Positions 1 to 64,000 of a DNA stretch of 64,000 nt are shown here, in pieces. The DNA comes from Amorphochlora amoebiformis. Taxonomy: Eukaryota > Cercozoa > Chlorarachniophyceae. Numbering within the stretch: position 1 is the first letter of the stretch; each line of letters starts with the position of its first letter. The notes under the pieces were generated by a model. That model was not told the DNA's origin and did no database searches. It saw only the letters and a list, made by a program, of their open reading frames with translations. The translations under genes were made by a program, and so were the position numbers. The stretch spans positions 372,001-436,000 of the forward strand of contig BAAHQB010000160.1 in assembly GCA_054601695.1 (NCBI GenBank). Reading direction: 5' to 3'.

Positions 1-93
1 ATACTTATAGATATCTGTATATGTAATTATAGATATTTGTATATTTATAAATAGATATATAGATTTATAGATATTTATATATTAGTTTCATAG

Positions 94-116
94 ATTCCGA
101 AGATTTAGATGGTAGG

Positions 117-162
<46 letters not shown>

Positions 163-214
163 CATATATATATATATATACATTAGTTTTATAGATTCTG
201 AAGATCTGGATAGT
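94..214 (+). other. Possible upstream exon plus its copy
   Basis: Two near-identical islands lie at about 84-111 and 182-214. Each has a TAG acceptor followed by codons that can read Ser-Glu-Asp-Leu-Asp, and a GT after them (GTAGGA or GTGTAC). One may be an exon of the downstream coiled-coil gene and the other an edge copy. Their phase does not fit the next exon directly, so an intermediate exon would be needed. Confidence 0.3.
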
Positions 215-222
215 GTACATTC

Positions 223-287
<65 letters not shown>

Positions 288-292
288 CATAT

Positions 293-328
<36 letters not shown>

Positions 329-330
329 CA

Positions 331-17758
<17,428 letters not shown>

Positions 17759-18312
17759 TCCTGTCACGATCCCCTGTCACGATCTCCTGTCACGATCGCC
17801 TGTCACGATTTCCTGTCACTATCTCCTGTCACGATTTCCTGTCACTATCTCCTGTCACGATTTCCTGTCACTATCTCCTGTCACGATCTCCTGTCACGAT
17901 CTTCTGTCACGATCTCCTGTCACGATCTCTTTTCACGATCTCCTGTCACGATCTCCTGTCACAAATTTCTGTCACAATCACCTGTCACAATCTGTCACTC
18001 TCTGCTGTCACGATCTCGATCTTCTGTCAATATCTCCCGTCACGATCTCCTGTCACGATCTCCTGTCACGATCTCCTGTCACGATCTCCTGTCACGATCT
18101 CCTGTCACGATCTCCTGTCACTATTTGCTGTCACGATCTATCTCCTGTCACGATCTCCCGTCACGATCTCCTGTCACAATCTTGATCTTCTGTCACGATC
18201 TCGTGTCACGATCTCCTGTCACGATCTCGTGTCACGATCTCCTGTCACGATCTCCTGTCACTATCTCTCATGATCTCGATCTCCTGTCACTCTCTCCTGT
18301 CACGATCTCCTG
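17759..18312. repeat. 13-base satellite CACGATCTCCTGT
   Basis: About forty units of CACGATCTCCTGT with variants (CTATCTCCTGT, CTCGATCTT) start at the stop codon of the coiled-coil gene. An inverted array of the same unit lies at about 19455-19570. The reading frame through it is a repeat artefact. Confidence 0.92.
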
Positions 18313-18326
18313 ATGTGCAATATATA

Positions 18327-18404
<78 letters not shown>

Positions 18405-18420
18405 GTAATTCAGTTTTAGA

Positions 18421-18458
18421 TGTGCTAATCTTAGGAGAACCCATGCCTACATATATAT

Positions 18459-18497
<39 letters not shown>

Positions 18498-18614
18498 AGC
18501 TATATCTATATACCTATATATATATATATATATATGTGAATATATCCATACATCTATCTATATATTATGTGTATATACGTTATATGACGTGCTAGTCTTA
18601 GGAACCCATGCCTA
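18421..18614 (-). repeat. Two inverted copies of the start of exon 19718-19780
   Basis: At about 18421-18452 and 18587-18614 the sequence GTGCTAATCTTAGGAGAACC and GCCTACAT is the reverse complement of the segment around the ATG at 19718. These are the only edge copies in the window in reverse orientation to their exon. Confidence 0.8.
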
Positions 18615-18615
18615 C

Positions 18616-18675
<60 letters not shown>

Positions 18676-18712
18676 ATATATATATATATATTATATATAT
18701 CATGTATGTATG

Positions 18713-18747
<35 letters not shown>

Positions 18748-18756
18748 GTATACATA

Positions 18757-18791
<35 letters not shown>

Positions 18792-18823
18792 ACTATCTAT
18801 ATATATATATATATATATAAGTC

Positions 18824-18857
<34 letters not shown>

Positions 18858-18929
18858 ATATATAAAACATCTGTACAAGCATATATACATACATATATAT
18901 TGTGTACATGTGTGTGCATACATACATAT

Positions 18930-18970
<41 letters not shown>

Positions 18971-18974
<4 letters not shown>

Positions 18975-19335
18975 ACGCAGTGGTATTGTGGACGTGATCC
19001 GATTGAATTTCCGAATTCTGATTTTAACTTTCCATGTTGCATGGGTACTTGCTCTTGACTACAAACGAAGAGGGTACTGATGGCAACATTAGGCGTGACA
19101 TGCTGTGACGTCACTATGATATGGCGTGATGTCACGCTTTGTCACGGTATACGAAAACCCGTTACTACCGGGTACTGGCGGGTACTAGCGGGTACTACCG
19201 GATGATACGATCTCCGAACGATTTCCAGAATCTCCATCGATCTCGAGCCTTCTGTATTAGAGCTACGATAACGTTTCAATACTGTACAGACATCTACTCA
19301 TCGAGCTGCGTTTACTGATGCTATCTGTATTATTG
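18971..19335. repeat. Unique-looking 365-base element, copy B
   Basis: Diverged partner of 16867-17222. It lies about 380 bases before the inferred start codon of the next gene, so it could contribute promoter or 5' leader sequence. It carries TGACGTCA at about 19109 and GGGTACTACCGG-type tandem units at about 19161-19200. Confidence 0.6.
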
Positions 19336-19346
19336 TATATCTGTAC

Positions 19347-19385
<39 letters not shown>

Positions 19386-19454
19386 GTGTATATATATGTA
19401 CATATACAAGGAGGAGAGTAACACACATACAAATAAGTGATTGAGCTGGAGAGA

Positions 19455-19570
19455 GGAGATAGTGACAGTAGATCGTGACAGGAGATCGTGACAGAAGATC
19501 GTGACAGGCAATAGTGACAGGAGATCGTGACAGGAGATCGTGACAAGATATCGTGACAGGATATCGTAAC
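19455..19570. repeat. Inverted 13-base satellite ACAGGAGATCGTG
   Basis: Eight or nine units, reverse complement of the array at 17759-18312. Together they frame a 1.1 kb segment. Confidence 0.88.
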
Positions 19571-19682
<112 letters not shown>

Positions 19683-19717
19683 ATATATATATATATATAA
19701 GATATATATATGTAGGT

Positions 19718-37849
<18,132 letters not shown>

Positions 37850-38091
37850 CCCTCCCGGAGATACTTGAGGTGTTTACGAATGCTCCTTAAGGAACGGTTA
37901 TCTTATTATTGATATTCGCTAATATGGTATTTCATTATGTATTATATAGATTTTAAGATATGTTGCATATCATTTTTATTAGCCAAACTATTCGTTCCGT
38001 GACATCCCGCTAAATCACATAATCTGACGTGACTAAGGACTATATCACGCTAATGTACATTCAAATCCCAACCGCGTCAATCACCTGCGGA
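37850..38091. promoter_or_regulatory. Bidirectional intergenic region between two divergent starts
   Basis: 242 bases separate the ATG of the nicotinamidase gene (37849, minus) from the ATG of the glutaminyl cyclase gene (38092, plus). It is free of long repeats, unlike everything around it, so it must hold both promoters or 5' leaders. I cannot name a specific factor site. Confidence 0.6.
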
Positions 38092-46359
<8,268 letters not shown>

Positions 46360-46462
46360 GTATATAATATGCATAGCTAGTTATATATAGATCGACCCGG
46401 ATAGGGTCTAGATCGAGATAGATTCTACATTCAGCTTGCTATATTTCTAGATATTTAGATAA

Positions 46463-47087
46463 TCTAAGAATAGTTGGCATTTGGCAAATGTTTTCAGCTG
46501 CTAATGTAATGACTCAGATGTATGTATTTACCTAAATTTGTATGCGTATGAGTTTAAATGTATACCGATCATTAAATGTTTTATCCTGCCATTCAGAGCA
46601 TGTCCTAAATGATTATGAAAAATACACAAACAAACAAATTTAAACTTGTAAAATAAAGAAATAATATGTATACATTCTACGTTACGTATAAATCGGCGAA
46701 CAGTAGAACCGGCAGCACTATCATTTCGTAGTTACTCTAGTTACTGTATTAATAATCGAAGAATAGTTGGCTTGGCAATGTTTTCTAGGTTTTCAGCTGC
46801 TAATGTAATGACTCAGATGTATGAATTTACCTAAATTTGTATGCGTATGAGGCTTTGAAGGTTTTACTGTAATCATTAGAAATTTCTTACTGCAATGCAC
46901 AGCCTTCTAAAGTGATTATGGAAAATACACAAACTAGACAAACTTAACCATCTAGCCCAATTACTACAAAGTGTATACATTCTACGTATTACGTACTAAT
47001 CGGCGAACAGTAGAACCGGCAGCACTATTATTTTGTGGTTACTCTATTTACAACTGTATTAATCGGCGAACAGTAGAACCGGCAGCA

Positions 47088-47110
<23 letters not shown>
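46463..47110. repeat. Direct repeat of about 292 bases plus partial third copy
   Basis: Copy A starts near 46467 and copy B near 46759; both contain CAGCTGCTAATGTAATGACT and end in AATCGGCGAACAGTAGAACC. The third, partial copy at about 47060-47108 overlaps the stop codon of the minus-strand gene ending at 47088. The unit is therefore the last exon's end plus its downstream region. Confidence 0.85.
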
Positions 47111-57358
<10,248 letters not shown>

Positions 57359-57404
57359 TTGGATATGGATATATTTAAGTGTTTATATATACTTATACAC
57401 ACAC

Positions 57405-57469
<65 letters not shown>

Positions 57470-57513
57470 TGTGTATAGGTAATATATATATATATATAAA
57501 TATATACATATAT

Positions 57514-57558
<45 letters not shown>

Positions 57559-57659
57559 CATATATATAATATATACATATATATTATATATATGTATATA
57601 TATACATATATATATATATATATAGATATAATAATGTATAATCCTAATTATCAAACCAT

Positions 57660-58195
57660 CCTAAACCTTAACCCTAACCCCGACACTAACCCTAACCCTC
57701 CTAACCCTTACCCTAACCCTAACCCTAATCCTCAGCCCTAACCCTAACCCTAACCCTAATCCTCAGCCCTAACCCTAACCCTAACCCTAACCGTAATCCT
57801 CAGCCCGAACCCTAACCCTAACCCTAACCCTAACCCTAACCCTAATCCTCAGCCCTAACCCTAACCCTACCGCAGCTTTGCGAGTAGCTCTCTTCCATGC
57901 TTGTGGTTGTGCTATTAGGGTTTGGGTTGGGATTAGGGTAAGGGTTAGGGTTAGGGTTAGGGTTAGGGTTAAGGTTAGGGTTATGGTTAGGATCAGATTA
58001 TTCAGCATGTCTTAGTCCGAGGACCATTGACTCTGACTGGGGTTAGGGTTAGGGTTAGGGTTAGGGTTAGGGTTAGGGTTAGGGTTAGGGTTAAGGTTAG
58101 GGTTATGGTTAGGATCAGATTATTCAGCATGTCTTAGTCATTAGGGTTAGGGATAGGGTTAGGGTTAGGGTTAGGGTTAGGGTTAGAGTTAGGGT
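57660..58195. repeat. Telomere-type repeats of both orientations with two element copies
   Basis: CCCTAA with CCTCAG variants to about 57870, exon 57911-57871, then TTAGGG. Dispersed-element copies at 57989-58034 and 58112-58139 (truncated). The two are preceded by the same AAGGTTAGGGTTATGGTTA, so this segment looks duplicated. Confidence 0.9.
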
Positions 58196-58340
58196 TTTTC
58201 ACCATAATACGTTTTGTTTCATTTAACCAGTCTGCATTTCTGTTTGGGTATGAAAAATGGTATATTTTAAGCATTGCATATTTATATATTGCGTATTTAT
58301 GATCATATGATATATGTATATATTTATATATATGCATACA

Positions 58341-58374
<34 letters not shown>

Positions 58375-58385
58375 GATATATGTAG

Positions 58386-58416
<31 letters not shown>

Positions 58417-58608
58417 TTAGATATATATATATATTTATATATTTATATATATATGTATATATATATATATATATTGTGTGTATTTCTACATTTTTAGTAG
58501 GAGTTCGTGTATTTTATGAATATTTGTGAATATTTATATGTATATACAATGTAGTATATGGATATATAATATAATATATATATATGTATATATTATATAT
58601 TATTTGTT

Positions 58609-58647
<39 letters not shown>

Positions 58648-58683
58648 GCAGAGATATATATTAAGATCTATATATATACATAC

Positions 58684-58720
<37 letters not shown>

Positions 58721-58843
58721 TATACTGTCGATATATCATGGCTGATATATGTATTGTTATTATGAAAACACTATGTGTACATGCATATACACACGAACAC
58801 ACACCCGCACATATATACATATATAGATATACATATTATAATA

Positions 58844-58885
<42 letters not shown>

Positions 58886-58906
58886 GTACTCATATATGTC
58901 TGAATG

Positions 58907-58949
<43 letters not shown>

Positions 58950-59274
58950 TATATGTATATATATTAAAATATATCTACATCCGAAAGTGTTCTTCCATGA
59001 GTTGCTCCCTTCCCTAGGGTTAGGGTTAGGGTTAGGGTTAGGGTTAGGGTTAGGGTTAGGGTTAGGGATAGGGTTTGGGTTAGGGTTAGGGTTAGGGTTA
59101 CCTCAGCTGTATTAGCACGAAGACTCGATATCCAGGTTATATTACCCTAATATTATATGTATATATGTATATATGTATATAATTGATATACGTATATATT
59201 TACATATGCATCATGTATATATTATATATATTACATCTTTGCACAATATATATGCATATATATATTAACAAATG

Positions 59275-59321
<47 letters not shown>

Positions 59322-59429
59322 TATTAGAATATATAAATATATATATATATTACATATATATATATATATATATATTTTATAAATATATATATATATACTT
59401 ACAAGATATGTATATATAATATATTTATT

Positions 59430-59465
<36 letters not shown>

Positions 59466-59503
59466 TTTATGTACAAACATTCCGTACATACACACATATA
59501 CAG

Positions 59504-59550
<47 letters not shown>

Positions 59551-59612
59551 CATATTATATACAAAATTCATACACAGATATACATATACATACATGTATA
59601 TATATATATACA

Positions 59613-59654
<42 letters not shown>

Positions 59655-59957
59655 CATACATACATACGGTCTCACCCTCCCATACTCTTCTTGTATCGCC
59701 GTCTGATTAAACTACCCGAAATAATAAAACACATCTAATTAAGCCACCCGAAATAATAAAAATAAATCTTAAAATTTGGGGCTAATTTAGCTGTAGAATC
59801 AGATTATTCAACACTTCTAAGGCATGGGTTATCCCCTATGTGGGGCTGTTGGGGTAGATACGCTTAGGTTGGGTTTGAGGTATGTTTTATTACTTTCAGG
59901 GGGTATGTACATACACATGGATATATTCCCACGTTTATGTTTTGGGTATTTTATGTG

Positions 59958-59988
<31 letters not shown>

Positions 59989-60005
59989 CATATCTATATA
60001 GTATA

Positions 60006-60103
<98 letters not shown>

Positions 60104-61111
60104 ATATATCAAAATTAGGGTAGAGCCTAATATCATCAGAATTAGTCAGACTTATGGTTAGGGATAGGGTTATGAGGCTTAGGGTTAGGGTTAGGGTTAG
60201 GGTTAGGGTTAGGGTTAGGGTTAGGGTTAGGGTTAGGGTTAGGGTTAGGGTTAGGGTTAAGGCTATCGAGCCTTAGAGTTCGGATAAGAGCTAATAAAAT
60301 TAGACTTAATACTATGCTTAGGGTAAGGATAGGGCTAGGGTTAGAGGTACAGTCTGGGCTAGATTAGGTTAGGGTAAGGATAGGGCTAGGGTTAGGGGTA
60401 CAGTCTGGGCTAGATTAGGGTTAGGGTTAGCATCATTAGGGTTAGAGTCAGTGTCATTAGGGTTAGGGTTAGTGTCATTAGGGTTAGGGTTAGTGTCACA
60501 GGGATATCCTTTAGCGGTATTCGGTGCAAATACGGACCCCAGAGGTGATATCTAGGGTTAGGGTTAGGGTTAGGGTTAGGGTTAGGGTTAGGGTTAGGGT
60601 TAGGGTTAGGGTTAGGGTTAGGATCAGATTATTCAGCATGTCCAAGCCCTAGGGCCATTGACTCCGCAACTTAGTGGGTGTGGTATGAGTTAGGGTTAGG
60701 TTTGGACTTGTAAGGTTATTCTGAGAGATGTGTCAGGGTTAGGGGTAGGGTTAGGGTTAGGGTTACAGTTGGGTTAGGGTAGGGTTAGGGTTAGGGTTAG
60801 GGTTAGGGTTAGGATTAGGGTTAGGGTTAGGGTTACCTCATGTTGTCTAGCATCCAAGTACCGTTTGGCAGTAGGAATCCTTCTGGTTCGGCCTGGGTTA
60901 GGGTTAGGGTTAGGGTTAGGGTTAGGGTTAGGGTTAGGGCTAGGGTTAGGCTTAGGGTTAAGGTTATCCTATACATGGATATCCCATTCTTTTATCATAT
61001 GTTATATATATATATATATATATATATGTATAAATGTATATATATATATCTACGCATGTATATATATATATATATATATATGTATAAATGTATATATATA
61101 TATATCTACGC

Positions 61112-61161
<50 letters not shown>

Positions 61162-61603
61162 ACGGTGCTAGGTTGGGGTTAGGGTTAGGGTTAGGGTTAG
61201 GGTTAGGGTTAGGGTTAGGGTTAGGATAGGGTTAGGATAGGTGATTGGGGGGATATCTTATATGGATATCCCACTCTTTTATGAATATTTTCATATATAT
61301 ATGTAGTATATATATATATATATACGTATGCTAGATTGCGGTTTGGGTTAAGGTTAGGGTTAGGGTTAGGGCTCGGGTTATCGTTAGGGTTAGGATTATC
61401 GGGATATCTTACATGAATATCCCACGCTTTGATCCACTTCCATAGCTGTTGACCGTCCCTTACGGTTAAGTTTAGGGTTAGGGTTAGGGTTAGGGTTAGG
61501 GTTAGGGTTAGGGTTTGATAGAACATGTACTTTATATGTATATGTATTATGTATTGCATAATACTTGGTATTTGTGTATACATAAACATATATATGTATA
61601 TGC

Positions 61604-61686
<83 letters not shown>

Positions 61687-61755
61687 ACATGCATATATAA
61701 ATATACATATATACATACATATATATATATATCTATTTATCAATATATAATATAT

Positions 61756-61804
<49 letters not shown>

Positions 61805-61964
61805 TATATTTGTATATATATGACATATATATACATATTAAAATATATATATGTATATATATATATATATGTAGCTATATATATATATATGTACTGTATA
61901 CATATATATACACATACAATATATATTATATATATATATAATTATGTAATAATTTATATAAATT

Positions 61965-62002
<38 letters not shown>

Positions 62003-62032
62003 TACATATACACACACATATATATATATATT

Positions 62033-62076
<44 letters not shown>

Positions 62077-62954
62077 CATAATATACATACAAACAATATA
62101 AAATATACCTCTTATTCTTCTCATTGGGTGGCATATAATTCGACAAAGCCAATTCTGGTGTAGTACACCTCCGATACGAATGCTTGGGTTAGGGTTAGGT
62201 TAGGGTTAGGGTTAGGATTAGGGTTAGCTAGGGTTAGGGTTAGCTAGGGTTAGGGTTAGCTAGGGTAAGAGTTAGCTAGGGTTATAGTTAGTAGGGTTAG
62301 GGTTAGGCTAGGGTTACGATTAGCTACGGTTAGATTTAGCTACGTTTAGGGTTAGCTAGGGTTAGGGTTGCTAGGGTTAGGGTTAGGCTAGGGTTACGAT
62401 TAGCTACGGTTAGATTTAGCTACGTTTAGGGTTAGCTAGGGTTAGGGTTGCTAGGGTTAGGGTTAGCTAGGGTTAGGGTTAGCTAAGGTTAGGGTTAGCT
62501 AGGGTTAGAGTTAGCTAGGGTTAGGGTTTGCTAGGGTTAGGGTTAGGGTTAGGTTTAGGGTTAGATATAGAGTTATGGTTAGGGTTAGGTTAGGGTTAGC
62601 TACCGTTAGGGTTAGCTAGGGTTAGGGTTAGCTAGAGTAAGGGTAAGAGTTAGGGTTAGGGTTAGCTAGGGTTAGGGTTAAGGTTAGGAATAGGGTTGGG
62701 GTTAGCTAGGGTTAGGGTTAGCTACGGTTAGGGTTAGGGTTACCTCTAGTAAGGCTAGCTAGGGTTAAGATTAGCTAGTTAGGGTTAGATTCTGCTAGAG
62801 TTAGGGTTCTAACCCTAACCCTAACCCTAACCCTGACCCTAACTTACGCTAAGGTTAGGGTTAAGTTGGTTTCAGATGGTCAAGGCGAGTGTGAGATAGA
62901 TTTAAGTTAAGAGATAGCTGGAAGTTATTTAACGTTTGCTAGAGTTAGGGTTAG

Positions 62955-62988
<34 letters not shown>

Positions 62989-63008
62989 AGCGAGAGAGAG
63001 ACAGAGAA

Positions 63009-63040
<32 letters not shown>

Positions 63041-63992
63041 GAAGAGAAAGAGAAAGAGAGAGGGTTATGCTAGGGTTGGGGTTTGGGTTCAAGGGTTAGG
63101 TTTGCTTTTGCTAGAGTTAGGGGTAGGGTTAGCAAGGGTTAGGGTTAGCGTTTTGCTAGAGTTAGGGTTAGGGTTAGCGAGGGTTAGGGTTAGCTTTTTG
63201 CTCGAGTTAGGGTTAGGGTTAGCAAGGGTTAGGGTTCGAGTTAGGGTTAGGGTTAGAGTTAGGGTTATGATTTGAATTTTAAGAGTTAGGGCTGGAGTTT
63301 GCTAGTTTTAGGGTACGTTTTTTGCTAGAGTTAGGGTTACGGCTCGGGTTAGGGTTAGGGTTATGGTTAGTGTTAGGGTTAGGGTTAGCAGGGTTAATGT
63401 TAGGGTTAGGACTAGAGTAACGGTTAGGGTTAGGGTTAGGGTTGGGGTTAGGGTTAGGGTTGGGGTTAGGGTTAGGGTTACGGTTACCCCATAGTATTTA
63501 CACATCCAGCACGGTAAGTTAGCAAGATAGCAGTCTTTATACTGAGAAGTTATTAGAGTTAGGGTTAAGGTTAGGGTTAGGGTTAGGGTTAGGGTCAGGG
63601 TCAGGGTTATGGTTAGTTAGGGTTATGTTTGTTTTAGTTACGATGGGGGTTAGGGTTAGGGTTAGAGGTAAAGCTAGGGTTAGGGTTAGGGTTAGATTTA
63701 GGGTCACTTCCGGTAGCGGAATAGGATGGCTTCCTCCGTGGGGCCTCCTGGGGTTAGGGTTAGGGTTAGGGTTAGGGTTAGGGTTAGGGTTAGGGTTAGG
63801 GTTATGGGGTAGTTAGGGTTAGGGCTGGGATCAGATTATTCAGCATGTCTTAGTCCTAGGACCATTGACTCCTCCACATTGTGGGGCAATAGGTTAGTTA
63901 GGGTTAGGGTTAGGGTTAGGGTTAGGGTTAGGCTTAGGGTTAGGGTTAGGGTTAGGGTTACGGATTAGTCATCGATTTTGGGATACGGAAGC
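57871..63992 (-). CDS. Zinc-knuckle (CX2CX4HX4C) protein, both ends not resolved
   Basis: Twelve exons in transcript order: 63992-63962, 63747-63708, 63541-63488, 62182-62109, 61458-61413, 60892-60837, 60551-60500, 59702-59676, 59146-59102, 59013-58979, 58239-58211, 57911-57871, giving at least 176 residues in one consistent frame. [10 protein letters not shown] at the end of one exon and HSYRRC at the start of the next form a CX2CX4HX4C zinc knuckle, a motif that usually binds single-stranded nucleic acid. After it come [72 protein letters not shown] and [10 protein letters not shown] cannot assign the rest to a family. The start lies beyond the right edge. The 3' end is unclear; an AG then GTTTAG near 57661 could supply the stop. 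Most introns are telomere-type repeat with GTAACCC donors. Confidence 0.74.
59014..59100. repeat. TTAGGG repeat forming one short intron
   Basis: The whole intron between exons 59146-59102 and 59013-58979 is telomere-type repeat. On the sense strand it runs from GTAACCC directly to CCCTAG, about 88 bases with nothing else. It is the clearest single case of an intron made only of this repeat. Confidence 0.92.
60160..61420. repeat. TTAGGG blocks with element copy and edge copies
   Basis: Intron sequence of the zinc-knuckle gene. A dispersed-element copy lies at 60621-60680. The end of exon 61458-61413 (plus strand GGATATCCCA plus CTTTTAT) is echoed at about 61255-61283 and 60968-60992. Exons 60551-60500 and 60892-60837 are embedded. 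Confidence 0.88.
62185..63960. repeat. TTAGGG block with TTAGCTAGGG higher-order variant and GA insert
   Basis: Units GGGTTAGGGTTAGCTA dominate 62200-62760. A head-to-head switch to CCCTAA occurs at about 62808-62836. A GA tract lies at 62955-63062. TTTGCTAGAG variants follow at 63100-63340. A dispersed-element copy lies at 63828-63887. Exons 63541-63488 and 63747-63708 are embedded. Confidence 0.92.
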
Positions 63993-64000
63993 CTAAGTTT

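Noticed and set aside
58726-58741. 16-base exon in the zinc-knuckle gene
   Set aside because: Another frame could use it, but joining 58979 directly to 58239 in the [11 protein letters not shown] frame fits both the upstream exon phase and a helical protein.

Overview
This is nuclear DNA of a eukaryote, almost certainly a unicellular one. The evidence is six split genes with GT-AG introns, stops TAA and TAG under the standard code, no operons, and very long (TA)n microsatellites. It also carries many internal blocks of the telomere-type repeat TTAGGG/CCCTAA. I cannot name the species. Almost every long uninterrupted reading frame is a translation of repeats (Tyr-Ile from TA, Arg-Val or Leu-Gly from TTAGGG, Arg-Ala from CG). 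The real coding sequence sits in short islands of 8 to 315 bases. I found it by looking for AG-island-GT and chaining islands whose intron phases agree.

Layout: (1) plus strand, about 896-17758, 26 exons, a Ser/Pro-rich then long coiled-coil protein, 5' end not resolved. (2) plus, 19718-29303, 16 exons, a protein of about 299 residues that I do not recognise. (3) minus, 37849-31016, 9 exons, a complete nicotinamidase. (4) plus, 38092-46359, 13 exons, a membrane-anchored glutaminyl-peptide cyclotransferase of the plant/bacterial type; it starts 242 bases from the nicotinamidase start, so the two probably share a promoter region. (5) minus, 57358-47088, 12 exons including one of 8 bases, unrecognised protein of 177 residues. 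(6) minus, from beyond the right edge to about 57871, 12 exons seen, a CX2CX4HX4C zinc-knuckle protein. That is 88 exons; coding sequence is under 10 percent of the window.

Introns are built from (TA)n, from telomere-type repeat running flush into the splice sites (GTAACCC or GTTAGGG donors, CCCTAG or CCCAG acceptors), or from local satellites. Two patterns stand out. First, exon edges are copied again and again, with splice site and adjoining TA tract, into the neighbouring intron ('exon-edge echoes', up to ten copies). Second, a conserved element of about 45-60 bases recurs about 20 times, joined to the telomere-type repeat at one fixed junction. The genes do not form a pathway; nicotinamidase (NAD salvage) and glutaminyl cyclase (N-terminal pyroglutamate formation) are independent housekeeping-type enzymes.
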